Below, in pieces: positions 35,566 through 45,190 of a stretch of DNA of 64,000 bases. The stretch spans positions 186,001 to 250,000 of the forward strand of contig NZ_AXAY01000001.1 in the NCBI RefSeq assembly GCF_000473045.1, read 5' to 3'. The position numbers were made by a program, and so were the translations under genes. Each line of letters begins with the position of its first letter. The stretch's first letter is position 1. The DNA is from Bradyrhizobium sp. WSM3983 (lineage in GTDB: Bacteria; Pseudomonadota; Alphaproteobacteria; Rhizobiales; Xanthobacteraceae). Below the pieces are notes generated by a model, which made no database searches, was not told the origin of the DNA, and saw only the letters and a program-made list of their open reading frames with translations.

Positions 35566-36663
35566 ATGACACAGTTGATCTCCCGCTTCGAGACAGGCGG
35601 GGCAGCGTCCGACCGAGCGCAGCTTGTTTCCATCCAATATCTGCGGGCGCTGGCCGCGCTGATGGTCCTCGTCACCCACGCGCTGTACTGGCCGCTCGAG
35701 ACCCGCAATGAGGCCCTGCTCATCACTGGCCGGCTCGGCGTGGAGATCTTCTTCGTGCTCAGCGGCTTCATCATCACGGTGATTGGAGGAGAGGCGTACT
35801 TCGAGCCGGTCGCCTTCGCCCGCAACCGGATCATGCGCATCGTGCCGATGTACTGGCTAGCGACCTTCCTGATCGTCGGTCTCGCAACCGCCAGTCCGAG
35901 CAGCTTTCGCACTACGGTGCCGACGATCGAAGGCATTATCAAGTCGCTGCTGTTCATTCCATCCGATGTGCCGAAGGCACCCCTCTTGGGTCTCGGCTGG
36001 ACGCTGGATTACGAGGCCTTCTTCTATTTGGTATTCGGGAGCCTGTTCTTCGTGAGAGCAGCGAGCCGTACCGCGCTGCTTGCCGTCCTTTTTGTCGGCC
36101 TGATGGTCATTGGGCGGCTCATCGACCACCCGTCCCACACCCAGAGTTTCTACACGAGCCTCAGCCTGCTCGGCTTTCTCGTCGGCACTGGCGTCGGTCG
36201 GCTGTACCAACTCGGCTCGCTGCAGCGACTTGGCCGTAACCATGTCCTAGGTCTGCTCGCCGCCGGCGCACTATCGCTTGTCATCCTTTACCGGACCGAT
36301 CCGCAGACGAATCTGCCGTTGTTCCATATGTCAATGTCGTTTGGCGCCATGACCATCGTCGCCGCGATGATCTGGGCCGAGGAAGCTGGGCGCCTGCCGG
36401 TCATTCCGGCTTGCCGCTTCCTTGGCGATGCATCCTACTCGCTGTACCTCTTCCATTTCTTCGCCATGGCCGCGGCCTGGGCGATCGGACGCAAGCTGTT
36501 CGGCCCGGTCAGCGCACTGAACTATGCGCCCCTGGCCGTTGCGGCGATCGCCGCTGGCCTCGCCGTCGGATGCCTTGCCTATTGGTATCTGGAGCGGCCG
36601 ATCCTTAACTGGACGCGGCAGCGACGCCGCCCGACGGCCGTGACGCAAGGAAGCGCGTCGTGA
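35566..36663 (+). CDS. Acyltransferase family 3 membrane protein (OafA/YrhL type)
   Basis: Polytopic membrane O-acyltransferase of 365 residues. The N-terminal ISIQYLRALAALMVLVTHAL-type helix holds the conserved Arg and His (RALAALMVLVTHA), and GRLGVEIFFVLSGFII follows, both typical. Such enzymes acetylate or succinylate cell-surface polysaccharides or lipids. I use the ATG at 35566; an earlier start at 35518 lacks family similarity. The stop overlaps the start of the SGNH hydrolase gene by four bases, so the two form a transfer/edit pair. Confidence 0.86.
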   Translation: MTQLISRFETGGAASDRAQLVSIQYLRALAALMVLVTHALYWPLETRNEALLITGRLGVEIFFVLSGFIITVIGGEAYFEPVAFARNRIMRIVPMYWLATFLIVGLATASPSSFRTTVPTIEGIIKSLLFIPSDVPKAPLLGLGWTLDYEAFFYLVFGSLFFVRAASRTALLAVLFVGLMVIGRLIDHPSHTQSFYTSLSLLGFLVGTGVGRLYQLGSLQRLGRNHVLGLLAAGALSLVILYRTDPQTNLPLFHMSMSFGAMTIVAAMIWAEEAGRLPVIPACRFLGDASYSLYLFHFFAMAAAWAIGRKLFGPVSALNYAPLAVAAIAAGLAVGCLAYWYLERPILNWTRQRRRPTAVTQGSAS

Positions 36664-37826
36664 TCGTCCGTCGACGCGATCTGCTGCTCGGCGCCGGCAT
36701 CGCTATGGGCACCACGCTGTTGCCCACCTCCCTTCTCGCCCTTGCTGCACCGAATGCCGAGGTGGTCGCGCGCAGCGTCGTCTCGCCGGGCAATACCACG
36801 CGACTGAAGCGGGTGTTTGCCAAGGCGGCGCGAGGTGAACCAGTCACGCTCGGTTTCATCGGCGGCTCGATCACCCAGGGTCCACCGCAAAACTATGCAT
36901 CGCAAATTGCGGCTTGGTGGGGCCAACGCTTTCCCAACGCGTCCCTCTCCGTGGTCAATGCCGGACTTGCGGGCACAGGTTCGCTGCTGGGCGCGTTTCG
37001 CGTCGGCGTCGATCTGCTGTCTAAAGACCCGGATCTCGTGATCGTCGAATTCGGTGTCAACGATGCCTCCGCCGATGCATACGCCTACGAGGGACTGTTG
37101 CGGCACATCCTTGACCACCGCACCGCGCCGGCCGCGCTGCTGCTGTTTATGATGTGGGAGAAGGGCGGCAACATGCAATCGATGCAGGCGCCGATCGGCC
37201 GGCACTACGACCTGCCGATGATCAGCTTCCGCGACGCGCTGTGGCCGGAGATAGAGGCCGGTCGGCTCGCTTGGCGCGACGTGATCGTGGACGTGGTTCA
37301 CCCCAATGATCTTGGCAATCGCTACGCTGCCAGCTTCTGCACGAACTTCTTCGAAAAAGTGTTGCGGCAGCAGGCGGCGACGCACGGCGCACTCACCCTC
37401 GACCCGTTGCCGGCGCCGATTGGATCCTCGCTCTATGAGCATGTCGGGCTGATGCCGGGGACCGACTTCGCTCCCATCGATCGCGACGGGTGGGAATTGA
37501 CCCCTTCGCAGATCTGGGGGCAGATCTGGGCCATCACGCAAAGCAACGCTCGCTTCGAGCTCGACTGCAAGGCGTGTGGCATCGCGCTCATCGTCGGCGG
37601 CCGCGCCTCGACGCTGCTCGAGAGATCAATAATCACAATCGACGGCGTTGAGGTTCGGCCGATGAAGGCGCCCAATTTCCTTGACCGGGACACAATCGTC
37701 CTCCTAACCGACCTGCCGAACAGCCATCACAGCTTGCGGCTGGAGACCGCGGATTTTCCCTCATCCGCATTCGGCAGCAGCGGTCTGCGCGCACTCGGTC
37801 TGTTCGACGACCCCAGGGCCGACTGA
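36660..37826 (+). CDS. SGNH/GDSL hydrolase, exported
   Basis: Predicted periplasmic esterase or acetyltransferase domain protein of 388 residues. A twin-Arg leader (VRRRDLLLGAGIAMGTTLLP) is followed by the block I motif GFIGGSITQG with the nucleophile Ser, GLAGTGS as block II, VEFGVNDAS as block III, and DVVHPNDLGN with the Asp-x-x-His of block V. The set is complete. The GTG at 36660 overlaps the acyltransferase stop (GTGA). Together they suggest O-acylation and its trimming on a surface glycan. Confidence 0.83.
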   Translation: MIVRRRDLLLGAGIAMGTTLLPTSLLALAAPNAEVVARSVVSPGNTTRLKRVFAKAARGEPVTLGFIGGSITQGPPQNYASQIAAWWGQRFPNASLSVVNAGLAGTGSLLGAFRVGVDLLSKDPDLVIVEFGVNDASADAYAYEGLLRHILDHRTAPAALLLFMMWEKGGNMQSMQAPIGRHYDLPMISFRDALWPEIEAGRLAWRDVIVDVVHPNDLGNRYAASFCTNFFEKVLRQQAATHGALTLDPLPAPIGSSLYEHVGLMPGTDFAPIDRDGWELTPSQIWGQIWAITQSNARFELDCKACGIALIVGGRASTLLERSIITIDGVEVRPMKAPNFLDRDTIVLLTDLPNSHHSLRLETADFPSSAFGSSGLRALGLFDDPRAD

Positions 37827-37909
37827 CCGACCTGCAGGAACCGCGAAATCTATCGACGAAGCGGCCGGGTCGCTTGCTTCACCGGCCGCAATCGCCAAAT
37901 CTCGACTGT

Positions 37910-39577
37910 CTATTCCGCCGGTGCCGCATGCATTTCCGGATGCGCGGCATAGTGCTCGGTGGTGCCGAGCTTGCTGGCCGCGAGCAATCCGCCTGCCATC
38001 ACGGCATAGGCGAACGCCACGGCAGGCGTGACACCAAAGCCGCCGCCGATGCCGACAGCTTCGCCGTGCATGAAGCCGAAATAGGTCAGCACTGCACCGA
38101 CGAGTGCGAAGGCTGACGCCTTTTCGAAGTCACGCTCGATGATGAAGACGCCGAGCGCGCCCAGGATCAGACCGCCGAGGATGGAGCCGCTGCCCATCAC
38201 TTCCAGTCCGTGATAGAATACGCCCTGCTGCGGCAGCGCGGCAATCGCGGCAGTCTTCACTGCGTCGGCCTTGTCTGCGGCCATGCCGCCGACGGTCGCC
38301 GCCGCATTCATGGTTGAGCCCAGCATGGTGTCGATCTGGAGCTTGGCCCAGGCCGCAAGATGCGGGGTCAGCGCCAGCACGATCGCGGGAGCGTGCTTGA
38401 CCGGCGTGGTCTGGAACGCCTGTGCGCCGATGAGCATGCCGATATAGAGCAAGATCGGCGAGATCGCGACCACCGGCACCAGCGCGAGCAGCACCGAGAT
38501 GATGCCGAACCACGCCAGCACCACCACCATGATTCCGGTCGCAGCCGAATAGCCGATGCGGCCGCCCATCGCCTTCCAGCCGGGATGGCCGATATAGACT
38601 GCGTTGATGAAGGGATTGCCCATCAGGCAGCCGATCAGGCTGACGACGCCGTCAGCGGTCAGCACGCGCGTGGTCGGATATTCGTCGCCGGCGGCTTCCG
38701 CGCTTTCGACATTGTCCATGGCCTCGACGAGGTCATAGATGCCGAAAGGAATAGCGGTCACCAGGATGACGCCGAGGTATTCGAAGCCCGAGAAAACGTA
38801 CCCAACCGCCGGGATCGGCACCGAGAAGCCGAAATTGGCAAACGCTGCGCCAACGCCCGCGATGCTCAATCCGCCAAGACCGAGGCCGAACAGGTTCGAG
38901 CCCCAGGCGATGATCATGCCAGCCCCAATGGCGACGAGGCCCGCAGGAATGCCGCGCCAGTATTTTACACCGCCGAACCAACTCACCAGGATGATGGCGA
39001 AGCAGACGAGACCGATCTGCGGCGTCATGTACATCTCCAGCGCAGGCCGCATCGAGATGAAGGTTACGGAGACGCCGGCAAGCGTGCCGAGCAGCGCTGC
39101 CCGCGGCGTGATCCTGCGGATGAACGGCGCGATGAAGCCGCCGATCATGAGGATAAAACTCTGGAAGAACACCCAGACCAGGCCCGCCGACCAGCCCTTG
39201 AGCGGATCGCCGGTCTTCAGCGTGATCGGCAGCATGATCACGAAGGTCACGATGAACATGTGCGGCACGCTGACGCCGGATGGCAGCGCGCAAACGTCGC
39301 TACGGCCGGTCTTCTGCGCAAGACGATAGGCGAGGTACGCGTAGTAGAAGGTGGAGAGGCACATCATGAGCCCGAGCGCGGGCAGGATGCGGCCGAACAC
39401 GAGACTGTCCGGCATCTTCAGCACGAAGCGCAAGAGACCCGTGAGCACCAGCATGTTGACGAGGATGTTGGTGCCGAAGCCGAAAAACGCGTTCCAGTCG
39501 CCCGATGTCCATAGCGCCGGCTTGAACTCGGACCTGTTCGTCTCAGATTTGCCGGCCGTCCCCGTCAATGTGCTCAT
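37910..39577 (-). CDS. NCS2-family permease
   Basis: Inner-membrane transporter of about 555 residues with 12-14 helices, in the nucleobase/cation symporter 2 superfamily (close to AzgA-like and regulatory permeases). It carries the GGKYWRGIPAG-like and FVFSGFEYLGVILVTAIPFG-type segments. I favour the ATG at 39577, with AGGGG seven bases upstream; the ATG at 39583 is too close to that site. It follows the biuret-hydrolase-like gene by ten bases in one operon, so it probably imports that enzyme's substrate or a related ureide. Confidence 0.84.
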   Translation of the reverse strand: MSTLTGTAGKSETNRSEFKPALWTSGDWNAFFGFGTNILVNMLVLTGLLRFVLKMPDSLVFGRILPALGLMMCLSTFYYAYLAYRLAQKTGRSDVCALPSGVSVPHMFIVTFVIMLPITLKTGDPLKGWSAGLVWVFFQSFILMIGGFIAPFIRRITPRAALLGTLAGVSVTFISMRPALEMYMTPQIGLVCFAIILVSWFGGVKYWRGIPAGLVAIGAGMIIAWGSNLFGLGLGGLSIAGVGAAFANFGFSVPIPAVGYVFSGFEYLGVILVTAIPFGIYDLVEAMDNVESAEAAGDEYPTTRVLTADGVVSLIGCLMGNPFINAVYIGHPGWKAMGGRIGYSAATGIMVVVLAWFGIISVLLALVPVVAISPILLYIGMLIGAQAFQTTPVKHAPAIVLALTPHLAAWAKLQIDTMLGSTMNAAATVGGMAADKADAVKTAAIAALPQQGVFYHGLEVMGSGSILGGLILGALGVFIIERDFEKASAFALVGAVLTYFGFMHGEAVGIGGGFGVTPAVAFAYAVMAGGLLAASKLGTTEHYAAHPEMHAAPAE

Positions 39578-39587
39578 GGTCATACCC

Positions 39588-40286
39588 CTATGTGGTCGAA
39601 GTCTTCATCGCCTCCAAGACTGCGGCTGAGTCCGCGACCCAGCCGAAGATGCCGCCCTGGGCCTTGATCATCTTCAGGCCCATCTCGTGAAACTCGGGGA
39701 AGTAGGATGCGCAGCCGTCCGAGATGACCACGCAGCGATAGCCGCGGTCATTGGCCTCGCGCACGGTGGTGTTGACACACACTTCGGTGGTAACGCCGCA
39801 CACCAGGAGATTCTCGATGCCGTATTTCTCCAGCACGTCGGTGAGCTCGGTGGCGTAGAACGCGCCCTTGCCGGGCTTGTCGATCACGACCTCGCTGTCG
39901 AGTGGATAGAGCTCGGGGATGATGTCGTGGCCGGCTTCGCCGCGGATGAGAATGCGGCCCATCGGGCCGGGATCGCCGATGCGCAAGGACGGCGCGCCGC
40001 GCTCGACTTTCGCCGGCGGCGCATCGGAGAGATCGGGCAGATGCCCTTCACGGGTGTGGACGACAAGCATGCCGGTATTGCGCGCAGCCTTCAGCACGGC
40101 GCCGATCGGCTTCACCGCACGCGCGAGCTGGCTGACATCATTGCCGAGGGTCTCACCGAATCCGCCGGGCTCCATGAAGTCGCGCTGCATGTCGATGATC
40201 ACGAGCGCGGTGCTCGACCAATCGAGCTTGATCGGCTCGGGCTCGGCGCTGATGACACCCAGTGTCGGCTTGGTTGAGTTCAACAT
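39588..40286 (-). CDS. Cysteine hydrolase, biuret-hydrolase-like (isochorismatase superfamily)
   Basis: Cytoplasmic amidase of 232 residues. The catalytic triad is readable as Asp in [13 protein letters not shown], Lys in [13 protein letters not shown] and Cys in [20 protein letters not shown]. The segment [20 protein letters not shown] is shared with rhizobial biuret hydrolase BiuH and separates it from plain isochorismatases. Biuret hydrolase turns biuret into allophanate and ammonia, so the gene would serve nitrogen scavenging. The start is the ATG at 40286 with GGGGG upstream. It sits behind a sigma-54 promoter and before an NCS2 permease. A ureidoacrylate or other carbamoyl substrate cannot be excluded. 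Confidence 0.75.
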   Translation of the reverse strand: MLNSTKPTLGVISAEPEPIKLDWSSTALVIIDMQRDFMEPGGFGETLGNDVSQLARAVKPIGAVLKAARNTGMLVVHTREGHLPDLSDAPPAKVERGAPSLRIGDPGPMGRILIRGEAGHDIIPELYPLDSEVVIDKPGKGAFYATELTDVLEKYGIENLLVCGVTTEVCVNTTVREANDRGYRCVVISDGCASYFPEFHEMGLKMIKAQGGIFGWVADSAAVLEAMKTSTT

Positions 40287-40321
40287 AACGCCCCCGCGAG
40301 AACTCTCTTTGCCAGGAGTTC

Positions 40322-40337
40322 TGCAAGCGCCGTGCCA
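40322..40337 (-). promoter_or_regulatory. Sigma-54 (RpoN) promoter of the amidohydrolase-permease operon
   Basis: On the minus strand the bases read TGGCACGGCGCTTGCA, an exact fit to TGGCACG-N4-TTGCW with the GG and GC dinucleotides spaced as -24/-12. It lies 36 bases before the ATG at 40286, leaving a leader of ~25 bases. An inverted repeat (AGAACTC/GAGTTCT, 40299-40322) overlaps the start-site region. Nitrogen control through NtrC is the obvious reading. Confidence 0.78.
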
Positions 40338-40477
40338 TTGTGTACAATTGAGGTGGGGCGCGCCGCGTAGAGAAATTCGCTGCTCTATCAGAACGTTATC
40401 GGAAGAGACCGCGTCTGCTTATTCGCTGTGCGATGGCTTTGCGACGTGCGTTTGCTTAAAGGATGAGCGGCCTCCGT

Positions 40478-40583
40478 CGTCATTCCGGGGGCGCGACGAA
40501 GTCGCGAACCCGGAATCCATCGAGCCGCAGTGCATGAGGTGAAATGGATTCCGGGCTCGCGCTATGCGCGCCCCGGAATGACG
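40478..40583. repeat. Palindromic repeat (CGTCATTCCGGGG type) overlapping a gene end
   Basis: Outer arms CGTCATTCCGGGG (from 40478) and CCCCGGAATGACG (to 40583) pair, and inner arms GGAATCCAT and ATGGATTCC form a second stem. It is a Bradyrhizobium-type dispersed repeat. Its right end encodes the last residues and stop of the hotdog-protein gene. Confidence 0.82.
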
Positions 40584-41545
40584 AGAGTGGTGTTACCCCC
40601 CGCCCCATACAGCCGCCGATGCTCCTCCTCATACGGCGCATAGGAATCCTTCAGCGTCGCCATGTTGAGCAGCATCGTGGCAACCATCGTGCCCGCCTTG
40701 TCGAACACGCGCGTCTTGATCCAGGCGCTTTCGGTGCGGCGGCTGCCGGACAGCGCGACGACCTCGCGCTCGACTTCGTATTCCTCGTCGACGAACAGCG
40801 GTCCCTTCACCAGCCGGATTTCCTGATCGGCGAACAGGCCGACGGCCGGCCCTTTGGTCGGCAACGGATCGTCTTTGGAGCGGTACTGAAACAGCACGCT
40901 CAGCATCTCCATCGGGATGATGGCTCTGTTCCACGGATTGTCCGCGCCGGAATAGTAGGGCGAGGTCTCGGTGATGACTGCGAGCTTCTGCCGGAGTGAG
41001 AACGGGTAGAGATCGCCCATGTTCTGGTCGAACGCCATCCGCACCGTCTGCCGCTTGCCCGTCTGCGCCACCTTCACGTCGCGCAGGATCACGGGATCGC
41101 TCAGCGGCTTGAGTTCGCCGAGGCGCGCCTCCAGCGCGGTCGCGACTTGCGCATCGCCGACCGAGGCCGTGCCGCGCAGCACCTCGGTGCCGTCGCGCTT
41201 CACCATCTGGATCTGGCACTGGCTCGTTCCGGGCAAAGGCTTCTGCAGGATCGCCTGCACCTCCTCACCTTCGAAGCAGGCGTTGCGATAATGCGCAGAG
41301 AGGCAGCCGCTCTCGAACCAGGCCTGTCCCCACAGTCGTGCGCCGAGCGGGGCGAACTGGCTGAAATGCGTGGGACCCTCGATGGTGCCGCCCTTGAAGC
41401 CGAGCTTCTGCGCGGTGGCATCGTCGTGGATGGACGCATGCGCGTCGTAAACCTGCGCGTGCAGCATCTGGCGCGGTTGGCGCCACGGCCCGATCAGGGC
41501 TTCGGTTGTCTCAGTGATCTCGGTGTCGAATGCGTTTGCGGCCAT
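40562..41545 (-). CDS. Hotdog-fold (MaoC-like) hypothetical protein
   Basis: Protein of about 327 residues. It contains GTIEGPTHFSQFAPLGARLW, a G-x-x-xGPTHxSQ substrate-entry motif resembling MaoC/hotdog dehydratases and thioesterases, and a second similar half near RAIIPMEMLSVLFQYRS. It probably has a double-hotdog fold acting on a CoA or acyl substrate; the reaction is unknown. I chose the ATG at 41545, with GGAGAA at good spacing. Its C-terminal tail TLVIPGRA and stop are encoded by a dispersed repeat, so the original end may have been lost. It diverges from the indolepyruvate oxidoreductase gene 162 bases away. Confidence 0.72.
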   Translation of the reverse strand: MAANAFDTEITETTEALIGPWRQPRQMLHAQVYDAHASIHDDATAQKLGFKGGTIEGPTHFSQFAPLGARLWGQAWFESGCLSAHYRNACFEGEEVQAILQKPLPGTSQCQIQMVKRDGTEVLRGTASVGDAQVATALEARLGELKPLSDPVILRDVKVAQTGKRQTVRMAFDQNMGDLYPFSLRQKLAVITETSPYYSGADNPWNRAIIPMEMLSVLFQYRSKDDPLPTKGPAVGLFADQEIRLVKGPLFVDEEYEVEREVVALSGSRRTESAWIKTRVFDKAGTMVATMLLNMATLKDSYAPYEEEHRRLYGAGGNTTLVIPGRA

Positions 41546-41707
41546 GATGTTCTCCACAAGCAGCCATGACTAGCAGGAGCGCCACGGATGCGGCTAGCCG
41601 TATTGACTTCGCAGGCCCATGCTCTTGACTGTCACAATTCGCGTCGCGCAGCCGCAAATCCTTCCCGCAGCGCAAACCCCGCCGATTAAGAGACGAGGAC
41701 TCCTAAA

Positions 41708-44700
41708 ATGACGCTGATGCAGGTCGAGCTGGACGACAAATACCGGCTCGAATCGAAGCGGATCTTCCTGTCAGGCACCCAGGCCCTGGTTCGCTTGCCC
41801 ATGTTGCAGCGCGAACGCGACCGACTCCAGGGGCTCAACACCGGCGGCTTCATTTCCGGCTATCGCGGTTCCCCGCTCGGCATGTACGACCACGCGCTGT
41901 GGCGCGCGAAGTCACACCTCCAGCAGCACGACATCGCCTTCGTCCCCGGCCTGAACGAGGATCTGGCGGCGACCGCCGTCTGGGGCAGCCAGCAGGTCGG
42001 CCTGTTTCCCGGCGCCAAGGTCGATGGGGTGTTCGGCATCTGGTACGGCAAGGGTCCCGGCGTCGACCGCTCCGTCGACGCGCTCAAGCATGCCAATGCG
42101 GCCGGCACTTCGCTCAATGGCGGCGTGCTCGCGCTCGCCGGTGACGACCATGGCTGCCAGTCCTCGACGCTGGCGCATCAGAGCGAGCAGGTGTTCGCGG
42201 CGGCTCTGATTCCCGTGATCAATCCGGCAACGCTGCAGGATTATCTCGATCTCGGCCTCTATGGCTTCGCGCTGTCACGCTTCTCCGGCTGCTGGGTCGG
42301 CTTCAAGGCGATCAGCGAGACCGTCGAGAGCTCGGCCTCGATCGACAGTGATCCCGCTCGCATCCAGATCAGGCTGCCCGACGATTTCGAGATGCCGCCC
42401 GGCGGCCTCAACATCCGCTGGCCCGATCCTCCGCTGGAGGCTGAGCGTCGCCTGTTCGGCCCGAAGATGGCCGCGGTGCAGGCTTTTGCCCGCGCCAACC
42501 AGCTCGACCGCATCGTGCTCGATTCAAGGCCGGCGCGGCTCGGCATTGTCGCGACCGGCAAGGCCTATCTCGATCTGCGCCAGGCGCTCGCCGACTTAGG
42601 GATCACCGACAAGGACGCGCAGGATCTGGGCTTGCGCATCTACAAGGTCGCACTGACCTGGCCGCTGGAGGAAAGCGGCGCGAAGCGATTTGCGGAAGGT
42701 CTTCAGGACGTGCTCGTGGTCGAGGAGAAGCGCGGCTTCATCGAAGACCAGCTGATGCGCATTCTCTACAATATCGATGCGTCAAGGCGCCCGATCGTCA
42801 CGGGCAAGCGCGACGAAAGCGGCGTGCCGCTGCTGCCGAGCGAAGGTGAGCTGACGCCGACCATCGTCGCGGGCGCGCTGGTGGCGCGATTGCGCAAGCT
42901 CGGGCATCACAGCCCGGTGCTGGAGCAGCGCCTCGCGCGGCTCGAGGCCTTCGACAATCCCATCTCCGCCAGCACGCAGATCAAGCTCGCGCGCACGCCG
43001 TTCTTCTGCTCGGGCTGTCCGCATAATTCCTCGACCCGCGTGCCCGAAGGCAGCCGCGCCATGGCCGGCATCGGGTGCCACGGCATGGCCCTGAGCATGC
43101 CGACGCGCCGCACCGATCTGATTTCACATATGGGCGCCGAGGGTGTGAACTGGATCGGCCAGTCGCCCTTCACCACCGAGAAGCACATTTTTCAGAATCT
43201 CGGCGACGGCACCTATACGCATTCCGGGCTCCTCGCCCTTCGTGCAGCGTCTGCCGCCGGCATCAACATCACCTACAAGATCCTCTACAACGACGCCGTC
43301 GCGATGACCGGCGGTCAGCCGGCCGAGGGCGCCTTTAACGTCGCGCAGATCGCGCACCAGGTCTGGGCCGAGGGCGTGAAGCGGCTTGCGGTCGTCTCGG
43401 ACGATCCGGGCAAATATCCTGAGGGCAACTACTTCCCGCAGGGCGCGACCATTCATCATCGCCGCGAGCTCGATGCCGTGCAGCGCGAGCTGCGTGACAT
43501 CGAGGGCCTCACGGTCGTGATCTACGACCAGACCTGCGCCGCCGAGAAGCGCCGCCGCCGCAAGCGCGGGCTCTATCCCGATCCCGCCAAGCGCGCCTTC
43601 ATCAACGAACTGGTCTGCGAAGGCTGCGGCGATTGCTCGCAGGCCTCCAACTGCGTCTCGGTGCAGCCGCTGGAAACCGAGTTCGGCCGCAAGCGCCAGA
43701 TCGACCAGTCCAACTGCAACAAGGACTTTTCCTGCGTCGAGGGCTTTTGCCCGAGTTTTGTCACCGTGCATGGCGGTTCGCTCAAGCGCATGAAAACCTC
43801 GGCGGTCGATTCCGGGCAGTTGTTCGCTGACCTGCCGCTGCCGCCCGCGCGTGAGCTGGAAGGCCCCTACAACATTCTCGTCACCGGCATCGGCGGCACC
43901 GGCGTCATTACCATCGGTGCCCTGCTCGGCATGGCCGCCCATGTCGACGGCCGCGGCTGCTCGGCACTGGATTTCACCGGCCTATCGCAGAAGAACGGCG
44001 CGGTGATGAGCCATGTCCGTATCGCGCCCAAGCCGGAAGACATTTCCGCGGTCCGCATCACCACCGGCGGCGCCGACGTCATCCTCGGCTGCGATATGAT
44101 CGTCTCGGCCGGCCCGACCGCGCTCAGCCGCGCCGAGCGCGGCGTGACCAAGGCCTATATCAACGCCGATTTGCAGCCGACCGCCAGCTTCGTGCAAAAC
44201 CCCGATATCGATTTCGAGATGGGCACGATGCAGACCGTGCTGCGCGATGCCGTCGGCGACAAGAACCTCGATATCATCGACGCCACCGGCATTGCCGCCG
44301 CCCTGATGGGCGACAGTATCGCGACCAACCCCTTCATGCTCGGCTTCGCCTTCCAGAAGGGTGCGATCCCGCTGTCGCTGGAGGCCCTGCTCCGCGCCAT
44401 CGAGATCAACGGCGCCGCGATCGAGATGAACAAGCTCGCCTTCACCTGGGGGCGGCTGGCGGCCCACGACATGTCGCGGGTGCGCAGCGTGCTCCAGTTC
44501 AAGAGCCGCGCATCCGCGCCGACGAAGTCGCTCGACGACGTCATCGCGACCCGCGCGGAATTTCTGACGGGCTATCAGGACAAGGCCTACTCGGATCGCT
44601 ATCGCTCGGCGGTTACCAAGGTGCGCAAGGCGGAAACGGCCGCCTCGCCCGCGTCCACGGAGCTGACTGAGGCCGTGGCGAAAAACCTGTTCAAGTTGAT

Positions 44701-45184
44701 GTCCTACAAGGATGAGTACGAGGTCGCGCGTCTCTACACCGACGGTAGCTTTGCCAGGAAAGTCTCGGAGAAGTTCGACGGCGACTTCACGCTGAAGTAC
44801 CACTTGGCGCCACCGATCTTCGCGAAGCGCGACAAGACGACGGGACATCTTCAGAAGAAGGAGTTCGGCAGTTGGATGATCCACGCGTTCCGCGTGCTGG
44901 CCAAGCTGAAATTCCTGCGCGGCGGCGCGCTTGACCCGTTCGGCCGCACCGACGAGCGCCGGACGGAGCGGAAGCTGGTTGAGGATTATCTCGCGATGAT
45001 CGACCAGCGGACGGCCGCGCTGAAAGCGGAGCAGATTCCGCTGCTGGCGAGGATCGCCCGCGTGCCAGAAACGATCCGTGGCTTCGGCCACGTCAAGGAA
45101 GCCAACATCAAGCTGGCGGCGGCGGAGAAGGCGCGGTTGGAAGCGGAGCTGGAGAACAGCCGCTTTGCAGCGGCTGCGGAGTAA
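41708..45184 (+). CDS. Indolepyruvate ferredoxin oxidoreductase, fused subunits
   Basis: Single-chain 2-oxoacid:ferredoxin oxidoreductase of 1158 residues that decarboxylates aryl pyruvates (from aromatic amino acids) to acyl-CoA. The N-terminal pyrimidine-binding domain begins GLNTGGFISGYRGSPLGMYD. The thiamine diphosphate region includes YNDAVAMTGGQPAEGAF, and a ferredoxin-like 4Fe-4S region holds CEGCGDC and the CSCVEGFCP-type cysteines. The gamma-like domain opens ITGIGGTGVITIG-style (VTGIGGTGVITIGALLGMAA). Size and order fit the fused aerobic alphaproteobacterial type. The ATG at 41708 follows GAGG at 14 bases. Confidence 0.9.
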   Translation: MTLMQVELDDKYRLESKRIFLSGTQALVRLPMLQRERDRLQGLNTGGFISGYRGSPLGMYDHALWRAKSHLQQHDIAFVPGLNEDLAATAVWGSQQVGLFPGAKVDGVFGIWYGKGPGVDRSVDALKHANAAGTSLNGGVLALAGDDHGCQSSTLAHQSEQVFAAALIPVINPATLQDYLDLGLYGFALSRFSGCWVGFKAISETVESSASIDSDPARIQIRLPDDFEMPPGGLNIRWPDPPLEAERRLFGPKMAAVQAFARANQLDRIVLDSRPARLGIVATGKAYLDLRQALADLGITDKDAQDLGLRIYKVALTWPLEESGAKRFAEGLQDVLVVEEKRGFIEDQLMRILYNIDASRRPIVTGKRDESGVPLLPSEGELTPTIVAGALVARLRKLGHHSPVLEQRLARLEAFDNPISASTQIKLARTPFFCSGCPHNSSTRVPEGSRAMAGIGCHGMALSMPTRRTDLISHMGAEGVNWIGQSPFTTEKHIFQNLGDGTYTHSGLLALRAASAAGINITYKILYNDAVAMTGGQPAEGAFNVAQIAHQVWAEGVKRLAVVSDDPGKYPEGNYFPQGATIHHRRELDAVQRELRDIEGLTVVIYDQTCAAEKRRRRKRGLYPDPAKRAFINELVCEGCGDCSQASNCVSVQPLETEFGRKRQIDQSNCNKDFSCVEGFCPSFVTVHGGSLKRMKTSAVDSGQLFADLPLPPARELEGPYNILVTGIGGTGVITIGALLGMAAHVDGRGCSALDFTGLSQKNGAVMSHVRIAPKPEDISAVRITTGGADVILGCDMIVSAGPTALSRAERGVTKAYINADLQPTASFVQNPDIDFEMGTMQTVLRDAVGDKNLDIIDATGIAAALMGDSIATNPFMLGFAFQKGAIPLSLEALLRAIEINGAAIEMNKLAFTWGRLAAHDMSRVRSVLQFKSRASAPTKSLDDVIATRAEFLTGYQDKAYSDRYRSAVTKVRKAETAASPASTELTEAVAKNLFKLMSYKDEYEVARLYTDGSFARKVSEKFDGDFTLKYHLAPPIFAKRDKTTGHLQKKEFGSWMIHAFRVLAKLKFLRGGALDPFGRTDERRTERKLVEDYLAMIDQRTAALKAEQIPLLARIARVPETIRGFGHVKEANIKLAAAEKARLEAELENSRFAAAAE

Positions 45185-45190
45185 GCAGTT

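Noticed and set aside
38360..39514. Plus-strand open frame opposite the NCS2 permease
   Set aside because: Reverse reading of membrane helices; no hydrophobic or domain pattern of its own.
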